The notes: a model not told the origin generated them from the sequence alone. A stretch of 6,735 nucleotides of DNA from Ruminococcus flavefaciens (GCA_002350065.1 DEDQ01000069.1:35101-41835), one strand, 5' to 3'. Shown: positions 1-6,327, counted from the stretch's first letter. Made by a program: numbers and translations.

Positions 1-1929
1 CTCGCTGACAAAACATGGGTAACCGTCTCCGAGGCAAGCGTCTTCAACGAGGAAGAGCCCTACTGCGCCGGAGCTGTACAGTTCCTCGGCAATTACCACA
101 GCCTGAGATTCAAGGGCGGCGTCAAGGTAGGAACTATCTCTTCAAGAACAGCCCTCCATACACCGTGGAGAGCCTGCGTTATCGGCAACGACCTCAACGA
201 AATGGCTTCAAGCGACCTTATCCTCAACCTGAATCCTCCCTCGGTCATAGAGGATACAAGCTGGATCCATCCCGGCAAGACAGCATGGTCATGGTGGAGC
301 AGCGGCGGCGATTCTCCTATCGAGTACCACACTCAGAAGGATTACATCGACTTCGCGGCTGAAAACGGCTGGGACTTCGTATGTCTCGACTTTGGCTGGG
401 CGCTCTGGGACAACAGTGAGGAAAAAGTCCGCGAGCTCTGCGAATATGCAGGCAAAAAGGGCATCGGAATCTACCTCTGGTACGGAGTTAACAACAAGGG
501 TCATAACGGCTATAAGGACAGCAAGGGCAATCCCGCATATCCTTACTATTCGCTCCTTGACGAGGCTACAATCGTGCGCGAATTCGAGCGTATCCACGGT
601 CTCGGAGTTCAGGGCGTAAAGGTTGACTACTACGAGAGCGACACTCAGGAGACCATGAAGCAGATGTACCTCTGCGCGACTATTGCAGCCAAGAACAAGC
701 TCATGGTGCTCTTCCACGGCTGTACTATCCCTCGCGGCGAGAGCCGGACATTCCCGAACGTTGTCTCCTTCGAGGCTATCAACGGAACCGAGTATTACAA
801 GTGGTTCGAGAGTCCTTCTCTCCAGAACCGCGTATCATATACATTCACACGAAACGTTGTCGGCTCGGCTGATTTCACTCCTACCGGCATACCCGTTTAC
901 GGCATCAAGGCAACTGCCGGATTCGCACTCGCAGACGTTGTAAATATCGAGTCAGGAATCCAGCACTTCGCGCAGTCAGTATATACCTATGAAGGCTCAT
1001 CGGCACTCCCGCTCCTCAATGACGTACCCGTTGCATGGGACGATATGAGAGTCCTCGACGGCTACCCGATGCAGTTCAACGTTACCGCAAGAAGAAGCGG
1101 CAGCGACTGGTATATCGGCGCTTCGACCATAAACCAGAGAGACGTCACCGTTGACCTCTCCAAGCTCATATCCGACGGAGAATACAACGCTTACATCTTC
1201 GCCGACAACAAGGACGACAGCGACCTCGAGGTAACAGTCCTCAACGGTCTCACAAGCAAGGACACTATCAAGCGTTCGCTCCTCCCGAACGGCGGATTCG
1301 TCATCAAGCTCACAAAGGGCACGATGAAGCTCACAACGCCCTATTCCAACTACAAGAGCTACGAAGCAGAGAATGCAAAGCTCTCCGGCAAGGCTTCTAT
1401 AACTGCCGGAAAACAGGGCAAATACTGCTCGAACGACGCATACGTCGGCTGGATAGGCGGAGGCGCAGGAAACGACGTTACATTCACGAACGTATCTGCT
1501 CCCGCTGACGGCGAGTACACGCTCCGTATCTACTATGTTTCCGGCGAGCCGAGAAGCCTCATGGTGGACATCAACGGACAGTACGCAGGCACTCTCGACA
1601 ATCTCTACGCAAATAAGAACGACTGGTCGGGAATCCGCGCAGTAAATATGCAGGTAAATCTCAGAAAGGGCGACAACTCTGTCAAGCTCTACAACACAAA
1701 GGGCAACGGACCTTCTATCGACCGTATAGCTATCGCTCTGCCCGCGGACGAGCTTGAGGGCGATATCAACTTCGACGGCAGTCTCGGCGTTGCAGACCTT
1801 GTATGCATGGAGAGATATCTCCTCGGAGCTGAGAAGTTCACTGCAAGCCAGTACAAAGCTGCTGACCTCGACAAGGACGGCGTAACAGATACATTCGACC
1901 TTGTAGCGCTCAGAAAGCTCATAGTATAA
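1..1929 (+). CDS. Dockerin-bearing GH97 glycoside hydrolase, probably retaining alpha-galactosidase type (5' end outside window)
   Basis: Exo-acting alpha-glycosidase predicted to work outside the cell as part of a dockerin-cohesin complex. The frame is open from base 1, so the start and signal peptide lie upstream; 642 residues are visible. The ATG at 202 is internal, because the family motif TPWRACVIG lies before it. Visible domains: end of GH97_N (about 1-66), TIM-barrel (about 80-340), GH97_C (about 343-440, starting PVAWDDMRVLDGYP), a CBM35/CBM6-like module (about 454-583, starting YEAENAKLSG) and a type I dockerin (587-642). Asp209 in VKVDYYESD matches the nucleophile of retaining GH97 enzymes; Glu264 in EAINGTE matches the acid/base, and Glu258 a calcium ligand. 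Retaining GH97 members are known alpha-galactosidases, whereas inverting SusB-type members are alpha-glucosidases; the exact substrate is inference. About 200 N-terminal residues are missing compared with a full GH97. Probably co-transcribed with the GH95 gene downstream. Family call is firm; specificity is moderate. Confidence 0.93.
   Translation, partial: LADKTWVTVSEASVFNEEEPYCAGAVQFLGNYHSLRFKGGVKVGTISSRTALHTPWRACVIGNDLNEMASSDLILNLNPPSVIEDTSWIHPGKTAWSWWSSGGDSPIEYHTQKDYIDFAAENGWDFVCLDFGWALWDNSEEKVRELCEYAGKKGIGIYLWYGVNNKGHNGYKDSKGNPAYPYYSLLDEATIVREFERIHGLGVQGVKVDYYESDTQETMKQMYLCATIAAKNKLMVLFHGCTIPRGESRTFPNVVSFEAINGTEYYKWFESPSLQNRVSYTFTRNVVGSADFTPTGIPVYGIKATAGFALADVVNIESGIQHFAQSVYTYEGSSALPLLNDVPVAWDDMRVLDGYPMQFNVTARRSGSDWYIGASTINQRDVTVDLSKLISDGEYNAYIFADNKDDSDLEVTVLNGLTSKDTIKRSLLPNGGFVIKLTKGTMKLTTPYSNYKSYEAENAKLSGKASITAGKQGKYCSNDAYVGWIGGGAGNDVTFTNVSAPADGEYTLRIYYVSGEPRSLMVDINGQYAGTLDNLYANKNDWSGIRAVNMQVNLRKGDNSVKLYNTKGNGPSIDRIAIALPADELEGDINFDGSLGVADLVCMERYLLGAEKFTASQYKAADLDKDGVTDTFDLVALRKLIV
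1759..1926 (+). other. Type I dockerin domain of the GH97 protein
   Basis: Two EF-hand-like calcium loops, 34 residues apart, at the extreme C-terminus. The first begins at Asp588, with loop acids D588, N590, D592 and D599 and helix residues E604, R605, then YLLG. The second begins at Asp622, with loop acids D622, D624, D626, D630 and D633 and helix residues R638, K639. Dockerins of this type bind cohesin modules on a scaffoldin, placing the enzyme in a cellulosome or on a cell-surface anchor. The residues at loop positions 10-11 (V-A and T-F) and helix positions 17-18 differ between the two repeats, so the domain is not internally symmetric. Confidence 0.93.
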
Positions 1930-1935
1930 AAAGCC

Positions 1936-1961
1936 GCGGAACGCCGTGAAAGGCGTTCCGC
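1936..1961 (+). terminator. Perfect 10-bp intergenic hairpin without U-tract (partial terminator or RNA-processing element)
   Basis: The arms GCGGAACGCC (1936-1945) and GGCGTTCCGC (1952-1961) are exact reverse complements around the loop GTGAAA. The hairpin starts 7 bases after the GH97 stop codon. The bases that follow (ACATAAAG) contain no run of T, so efficient intrinsic termination on the + strand is unlikely; a short A run on the other side would give a U-tract only to a - strand transcript, but no - strand gene ends here. It may protect the 3' end of the upstream mRNA or tune expression of the downstream gene. The structure is clear; its role is inference. Confidence 0.6.
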
Positions 1962-1996
1962 ACATAAAGATATCAGAAATTCGAGGCATAATAGAA

Positions 1997-2002
1997 AAGA
2001 GG
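1997..2002 (+). promoter_or_regulatory. Ribosome binding site deciding the GH95 start
   Basis: AAGAGG lies 10 bases before the ATG at 2013, a workable spacing. An in-frame TTG at 2004 would sit only one base after this motif, too close to be used. The ATG also gives a clean signal peptide beginning MRITKKF, so 2013 is chosen as the start. Confidence 0.7.
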
Positions 2003-2012
2003 TTTGGGGAAT

Positions 2013-5000
2013 ATGCGAATCACAAAAAAATTCATGTCGATATGCCTTTCGGCGTGTCTGACTCTGCCACTGATATCCGGTATCCCTCAGATGCCGGAAT
2101 CGGACGCGGCATTCGACACAAATAACACCTACGCTTACGATGACGACCTCGTAATGCGCTATACGAAATCGGCAGGCAACGTAAATACCAACAATGCCTT
2201 CAACAACGACGAATCCTTCTACAAGGCTCTGCCAATCGGAAACGGACGCATCGGCGGCATGGTTTACGGCAACTGTCCCGACGAGCTCATCGACCTCAAC
2301 GAGTGTACGGTCTGGAGCTCAGGTCCGAGCAACAACAACAAGGACGGCGCCGCCAACTATCTCAAAGAGGCGCAGAATCTCCTGAAGGACGGCAAGTATA
2401 AAAGCGCGAACGACCTCATCGGAAGCCGCATGATAGGCGGCGGAGAAGCGAAATACCAAATGGTCGGCGGACTCAAGCTCTCCTTCGGTCACAAAAATGT
2501 ATCCGATTATACCCGCTCGCTCGACATGAACGACGCTGTAGCCCGCACCGAATACAGCTGTAACGGTGTTAAATATACCCGCGAGACATTTGTCAGCTAC
2601 CCCGATCAGGTAATGGTAACAAGGATAACCGCAAACAAGTCCGGAGCTGTTTCGATGTCGCTCGGATATGAGAACGTCCTCAACGGCGGAGTTTCCACAG
2701 ACGGAAACGATACCCTCGTCGCTAACGGTCACGGCAGCGATGACAACTGGGTAAAGGGCGCGGTATACTTCTCCAGCCGGAGCAAGGTCATTCCCGAAAG
2801 CGGCACTGTCTCTGCCGGAAACGGCTCGATAAACGTTTCCGGAGCCGATTCCGTAATGATACTCACCTCCATAAGGACTAATTTCGTCAATTACAAGCTC
2901 TGCAACGGAGATGAAAAAGGCGACGCAAAGGCTGATATCGCCAAGGCTGAGAAGCTCTCATACGATACTCTGTACGAGCACCATAAAGCCGACTATCAGG
3001 AGCTCTTCAAGCGCGTGGACGTTGACCTCGGCGGCGACAGCAGCGTTTCCAACTCAAAGACTGTCGACCAGCGCATAAGCGAATTCGGCAAAACTCAGGA
3101 CCCGAAAATGGTAAAAATGCTCTACCAGTACGGCAGATACATGATGATAGCCGCCTCACGCGATGCTCAGCCTATGAACCTTCAAGGCATCTGGAACAAG
3201 TATTCAAGTCCGGCGTGGGGCAGTAAGGCTACAACGAACATCAACTACGAGATGAACTACTGGCCGGCTCTCACGACCAATCTCGAGGAGTGCTTCGCTC
3301 CGTTCGTGGACAAGGCTCTGACCCTGCAGGAAGCCGGAAACGAGACCGCAAGAGTCCACTACGGCATCAGCGAGGGCTGGGTGCTCCACCACAACACCGA
3401 CCTCTGGAACAGGACCGCTCCTATCGACGGAACATGGGGACAATGGCCGGTCGGCGGCGCATGGGTATCGAATATGCTCTACGACGCTTACCGATTCAAT
3501 CAGAATGAGGACTACCTCGAAAAGGTCTACCCCGTTATCAAGGGCAGCGCGTCATTCCTCAACGAGCTGATGATACCGGTCGATATTAACGGTCAGGAGT
3601 ACATGGCTATCAGCCCGAGTACATCTCCCGAGCTGAATCTGCCGCCGTACAGCGGTCAGAATGAGGCATACTGCGACTACTCGGTAACTATGGATAACGG
3701 CATCGCCCGCGAGCTCTTCAAGGACGTTTCCGAGGCTTCAGCTATACTCGGCAAAGACGCTTCGCTGCGCAGCGACCTCAATTCCAAGCTCACGCTCATC
3801 AGACCCGAAACTATCGGAAGCTGGGGACAGATACAGGAATGGGCTCACGACTGGGATAACAAGAACGAAAAGCACCGTCATATCTCGCATATGTACGCGC
3901 TCTACCCCGGATACGAGATAACTCCAGAGGACAATCCCACGACAGCAAAGGCAGCCGCGACCTCGCTCAATGCCCGCGGCGACGACGGCACAGGCTGGTC
4001 GGAAGCGTGGAAGCTCAACTGCTGGGCACGACTCGAAGACGGCGAGCACGCATACAACCTCGTTAAGCTCCTTGTTTCGCCGGTCTCCGGCGGCGGACGC
4101 CTCTACGAGAACCTCTGGGACGCTCACCCTCCCTTCCAGATAGACGGAAACTTCGGCTTCACATCGGGCGTTACGGAAATGCTCCTACAGAGCCAGAACG
4201 ATACGATAACTCTCCTCCCTGCTCTGCCCTCAAAGTGGAGCACAGGTCACGCAAACGGACTCCGCGCCCGCGGAAACTTCGTTGTAGACGAGATGTACTG
4301 GACTAACGGCAGCCTCGACAAAGTCAGCATCACCTCACGCTCAGGCGGCGTATGCTCAGTGAGATACGGCGGCGAGACGGTCAGCTTCAACACCGAAGCC
4401 GGCAAAACCTACACCCTCACCGGCGAGCTCATGCTCGAGAGCGAGTCAGCCGAGCTCCAGAACGTCGCACTCGGCAAAAATGTTACTTCTTCCGGCTCGG
4501 AAACAGACGGCGACGCTGCATTCGCTGTTGACGGCAAGGAAAGCACAAAATGGGCTGACCTCGACGGTCTCAGCGGCGAATGGATACAGGTAGACCTCGG
4601 CGCTGAATATGACATCGAGCGCTGGACTCTGAAGCTTGCCGGAGTTAAGGAAGATATAAGCATGAACGCCCGCGATTTCAAGATAGAGGCAAGTCCCGAC
4701 GGCACGAGCTGGACTGACGTTTCAACTGTCTACGGCAACACCAAGACCGTTTGCAGCAGGAACACTCCCGCAGTATCGGCGAGATATGTCAAGCTCACGA
4801 TGCTGACCTCTACGCAGAACAACAAGGGCGGCGCAAGAATATACGAATTCGAGGTATGGGGCGCTGACAACAAGCCTCCCGTACCGATGACAGCTTACGC
4901 TAAAACAAACGCCTGCGATTTCAGATTCAAGCACGGCGGAGTTCAGAAGGACCACGACGCTACCGATATCGGCTACATCATGGACGGCTGCTACGTAGTT

Positions 5001-5462
5001 TACCGCAACGTCGACTTCGAGACCGGAGCCGACAGCTTCCGCGTAAACGCTGCAAGCGATACCGACGGCGGAACTATCGAGCTCCGTGTCGGCGGAGCTG
5101 AGGGCACGCTGATAGGAAGCTGCGATATCTCCGGCACAGGCGGCTGGACGGAGTTCAGCGAGTTCACCTGCAACACTAAGCAGTGTACCGGCGTTCAGGA
5201 CCTCTACCTCGTATTCAAGGGCGATGACGGCTACCTCATGAACGTTCAGGACTTTGAATTCAGCGGTATCAAGGGCGATATGGACTGCGACCGCAGACTC
5301 GACGTTTTCGATTTCACTATCGGACGAAAGGCACTTGTAAAGTCGGCGGAGCTTAAAGGACTCGCGGCTTCAAATGCTGATATCGACTCCAACGGCGAAA
5401 TAGGCATCGCGGACATGGTACGCCTCCAGAAGTATCTGCTCGGCATGACGAAAATGCTGTAA
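2013..5462 (+). CDS. Secreted dockerin-bearing GH95 alpha-L-fucosidase/alpha-L-galactosidase with two carbohydrate-binding modules
   Basis: Exo-enzyme removing terminal alpha-L-fucose or alpha-L-galactose from glycans outside the cell; complete at 1149 residues. Domains: signal peptide (about 1-32, Lys5-Lys6 then a hydrophobic core, likely cut near SDA), GH95 N-terminal domain with LPIGNGRIGG (73-82), catalytic (alpha/alpha)6 barrel and C-terminal beta domain to about 805, F5/8-type C module CBM32 (about 817-957), CBM6-like module (about 960-1085) and dockerin (1088-1149). By comparison with the Bifidobacterium enzyme AfcA, from memory, Asn409 and Asn411 (TTNINYEMNYW) with Asp711 (HPPFQIDGNFG) form the base system and Glu540 (SPSTSPE) is the acid. 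HHNTDLW at 459-465 is another conserved family stretch. GH95 inverts the anomeric centre. Thr407 sits where fucosidases usually have His, so L-galactosidase activity is possible. The 83-bp gap to the GH97 gene holds no clear promoter, suggesting one transcript. Family call is very firm; sugar specificity is open. Confidence 0.95.
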   Translation: MRITKKFMSICLSACLTLPLISGIPQMPESDAAFDTNNTYAYDDDLVMRYTKSAGNVNTNNAFNNDESFYKALPIGNGRIGGMVYGNCPDELIDLNECTVWSSGPSNNNKDGAANYLKEAQNLLKDGKYKSANDLIGSRMIGGGEAKYQMVGGLKLSFGHKNVSDYTRSLDMNDAVARTEYSCNGVKYTRETFVSYPDQVMVTRITANKSGAVSMSLGYENVLNGGVSTDGNDTLVANGHGSDDNWVKGAVYFSSRSKVIPESGTVSAGNGSINVSGADSVMILTSIRTNFVNYKLCNGDEKGDAKADIAKAEKLSYDTLYEHHKADYQELFKRVDVDLGGDSSVSNSKTVDQRISEFGKTQDPKMVKMLYQYGRYMMIAASRDAQPMNLQGIWNKYSSPAWGSKATTNINYEMNYWPALTTNLEECFAPFVDKALTLQEAGNETARVHYGISEGWVLHHNTDLWNRTAPIDGTWGQWPVGGAWVSNMLYDAYRFNQNEDYLEKVYPVIKGSASFLNELMIPVDINGQEYMAISPSTSPELNLPPYSGQNEAYCDYSVTMDNGIARELFKDVSEASAILGKDASLRSDLNSKLTLIRPETIGSWGQIQEWAHDWDNKNEKHRHISHMYALYPGYEITPEDNPTTAKAAATSLNARGDDGTGWSEAWKLNCWARLEDGEHAYNLVKLLVSPVSGGGRLYENLWDAHPPFQIDGNFGFTSGVTEMLLQSQNDTITLLPALPSKWSTGHANGLRARGNFVVDEMYWTNGSLDKVSITSRSGGVCSVRYGGETVSFNTEAGKTYTLTGELMLESESAELQNVALGKNVTSSGSETDGDAAFAVDGKESTKWADLDGLSGEWIQVDLGAEYDIERWTLKLAGVKEDISMNARDFKIEASPDGTSWTDVSTVYGNTKTVCSRNTPAVSARYVKLTMLTSTQNNKGGARIYEFEVWGADNKPPVPMTAYAKTNACDFRFKHGGVQKDHDATDIGYIMDGCYVVYRNVDFETGADSFRVNAASDTDGGTIELRVGGAEGTLIGSCDISGTGGWTEFSEFTCNTKQCTGVQDLYLVFKGDDGYLMNVQDFEFSGIKGDMDCDRRLDVFDFTIGRKALVKSAELKGLAASNADIDSNGEIGIADMVRLQKYLLGMTKML
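4461..5268 (+). other. Tandem carbohydrate-binding modules (CBM32 then CBM6-like) in the GH95 protein
   Basis: The first module (about residues 817-957) has the F5/8 type C pattern: an Asn-Val-Ala-Leu-Gly-Lys start, DGKESTKW, WIQVDLG, and an ending of ARYVKL plus IYEFEVWG. The second (about 960-1085) follows the CBM6 pattern: GYIMDGCYVVYRNVDF, GGTIELRVGG, GTLIGSCDISGTGGW, DLYLVFKG. The glutamate-rich EAE start usual in CBM6 is not seen here; the strand reads TAYAKTNACDF instead. CBM32 members often bind galactose-type sugars and CBM6 members bind beta-glycans such as xylan; the ligands here are inference. Confidence 0.82.
5274..5459 (+). other. Type I dockerin domain of the GH95 protein
   Basis: Two calcium-binding repeats, 34 residues apart. 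The first starts at Asp1089 with acids D1089, D1091, D1093, D1097 and D1100, followed by helix residues R1105 and K1106. The second starts at Asp1123 with D1123, D1125, N1127 and D1134, followed by Q1139, K1140 and YLLG. Loop position 6 of the first repeat is Arg1094 instead of the usual Gly, so that loop is atypical. The repeat order is the reverse of that in the GH97 protein. The domain should anchor the enzyme to a cohesin-bearing scaffold. Confidence 0.92.
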
Positions 5463-5490
5463 AACGCGAAATAACCTCATACAGAAATTT

Positions 5491-5522
5491 TGCCCCTGAG
5501 CGTTTCAAATCGCTCGGGGGCA
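5491..5522. terminator. Intrinsic terminator between convergent genes
   Basis: A 12-bp stem pairs TGCCCCTGAGCG (5491-5502) with CGCTCGGGGGCA (5511-5522), with one G-U wobble and an 8-base loop. On the + strand it is followed by the T-rich stretch TTGTGTTTATTCTTGTT, fitting termination of the GH95 transcript 28 bases after its stop codon. On the - strand it lies 28 bases past the nitroreductase stop and is followed by AAATTTCTG, so it may also stop that transcript, less strongly. Confidence 0.85.
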
Positions 5523-5550
5523 TTGTGTTTATTCTTGTTACTCAGATAAA

Positions 5551-6177
5551 TCAGAATTTATTCCAGTGTATTCGTTCCTTTATATTGATCTCTTTCTGTT
5601 TTACAGACACAGCGTTACTTTTAGGTTTACCTATACCAATGAAGCATGGCATAAAATAATAATCAGGGAAATTAAGAATATTTCTTGCATATTCTGCTTC
5701 ATTTCCAAGAGGTATCCTCAGATTACAACCATATCCCTCTGCTGTTGCTGAAAGAAAAATATTCTCTATGCTGCACCATATAGATGCAAAACCATTGAGA
5801 TGAGAAATATTATCAGGATGAAGAATATCTGTTTTTTGTTTAAGAAGCGGAATGATAATTGCAGATGCATCAAACAGCATCCTGTATTGCTTGGGAACTG
5901 CATTGCGATAGCATTCCTGCTGTATACTGTCATTTAGATTCCAATCCTTTATCAATGCTTCCATGTCGTCGTCAGATATTCCTTTCGGGATGATGTCAAG
6001 TAGTTTTGCCGTGACATGTTTATCTCTAACAATAATAAAATGCCAGTCTCTCATATGGTCATTAGTAGGAGCTTTAAATGCAGCTTCTATAATTTTTTCT
6101 AAAACCTCAGTTGAAATCGACTCATTCTCAAAGTCCCGAACGGTTCTTCTGATGTTTATCGCTTTATATAGTTCCAT
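5551..6177 (-). CDS. Nitroreductase-family FMN oxidoreductase
   Basis: Predicted cytoplasmic NAD(P)H-dependent flavoprotein of 208 residues, the usual size for the family; the natural substrate cannot be told from sequence. Family marks: an N-terminal Arg pair in INIRRTVRDF (Arg10, Arg11) expected to hold the FMN phosphate; APTNDHMRDWHFIIV (36-50), which fills the place of the common A-P-S-x-x-N-x-Q-P-W segment but with a changed sequence; AEGYGCNLRIP (146-156) near the flavin; and GIGKPK (181-186) near the end. No signal peptide or membrane segment is seen. The start is supported by a strong Shine-Dalgarno at 6187-6193 and a near-consensus promoter. The gene is convergent with GH95 and downstream of carB, with a hairpin on each side. 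It is clearly more AT-rich than its neighbours (hand counts of two 60-base rows give 38% and 32% GC, against 68% in a GH95 row and 53% in a carB row), which suggests horizontal acquisition or a different selective history. Confidence 0.92.
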   Translation of the reverse strand: MELYKAINIRRTVRDFENESISTEVLEKIIEAAFKAPTNDHMRDWHFIIVRDKHVTAKLLDIIPKGISDDDMEALIKDWNLNDSIQQECYRNAVPKQYRMLFDASAIIIPLLKQKTDILHPDNISHLNGFASIWCSIENIFLSATAEGYGCNLRIPLGNEAEYARNILNFPDYYFMPCFIGIGKPKSNAVSVKQKEINIKERIHWNKF

Positions 6178-6186
6178 AATAAAATG

Positions 6187-6193
6187 TCACCTC
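6187..6193 (-). promoter_or_regulatory. Strong Shine-Dalgarno of the nitroreductase gene
   Basis: On the - strand this reads GAGGTGA, matching the 3' end of 16S rRNA, 9 bases before the ATG at 6177. It confirms that start. Confidence 0.85.
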
Positions 6194-6208
6194 GTTAATT
6201 TCCGATTA

Positions 6209-6219
6209 TGTTAGTAACA
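6209..6219. promoter_or_regulatory. Palindrome TGTTA-N-TAACA over the predicted transcription start (candidate operator)
   Basis: An exact 5-bp inverted repeat around one central base (6214). It begins directly next to the -10 box, and its centre falls where transcription is expected to start. A repressor bound here would block initiation. No regulator gene is visible, so the binding protein is unknown. Short palindromes also occur by chance in AT-rich DNA. Confidence 0.4.
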
Positions 6220-6248
6220 ATTATAGCATACCATTCTTTCATAGTCAA
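6220..6248 (-). promoter_or_regulatory. Sigma-A type promoter of the nitroreductase gene
   Basis: On the - strand the -35 box is TTGACT (6243-6248) and the -10 box is TATAAT (6220-6225), separated by exactly 17 bases. An extended -10 TG sits one base before the -10 box. Only one base departs from consensus, so the promoter should be strong unless repressed. The predicted start near 6213-6214 gives a leader of about 36 bases. Confidence 0.85.
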
Positions 6249-6253
6249 TAGAA

Positions 6254-6296
6254 AAGCCACAGCACTTCTGACATTTGATCAGAAATACCATGGCTT
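6254..6296 (-). terminator. Intrinsic terminator of carB
   Basis: In the - strand transcript an 18-bp stem forms between bases 6296-6279 and 6271-6254 around a 7-base loop, using four G-U wobbles, followed by TTCTATT. Outer AAGCCA/TGGCTT and inner TTCTGA/TCAGAA are perfect pairs. On the + strand the same four wobbles become C-A mismatches, so the hairpin is built for - strand RNA. It lies 31 bases past the carB stop and ends 5 bases before the nitroreductase -35 box. A weaker, bulged hairpin with GTTTT lies at about 6298-6322, just after the stop. Confidence 0.8.
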
Positions 6297-6327
6297 AAAA
6301 CGCCTGTATCAGCGCTGTTTTAGTGCG

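Noticed and set aside
202..204. ATG as the start of the GH97 gene
   Set aside because: The frame is open to base 1, and family-conserved sequence (TPWRACVIG, end of GH97_N) lies before it.
997..1989. A 330-codon open frame on the - strand opposite the GH97 gene
   Set aside because: It has no ribosome binding site I can see and no recognisable motif, and it mirrors a gene with strong C-ending codon bias, which removes stop codons from the complementary frame. Other antisense frames at 289-717, 2319-2732, 3738-4127 and 4409-4705 are explained the same way.
1987..1992. CATAAT as a -10 box for a separate GH95 promoter
   Set aside because: No acceptable -35 box is found 15-19 bases upstream, and the start point would fall on the ribosome binding site.
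2004..2006. TTG as the start of the GH95 gene
   Set aside because: It lies one base after the Shine-Dalgarno motif. The ATG at 2013 has proper spacing and begins the signal peptide cleanly.
2046..2057. Lipobox-like LSAC (Cys15) in the GH95 signal peptide
   Set aside because: The hydrophobic core continues well past this Cys and the part before it is very short, so ordinary secretion with cleavage near residue 32 is more likely.
5566..5751. Short + strand open frame opposite the nitroreductase 3' end, and a second at 5963-6214
   Set aside because: Both are opposite a well-supported gene and show no ribosome binding site or recognisable domain.
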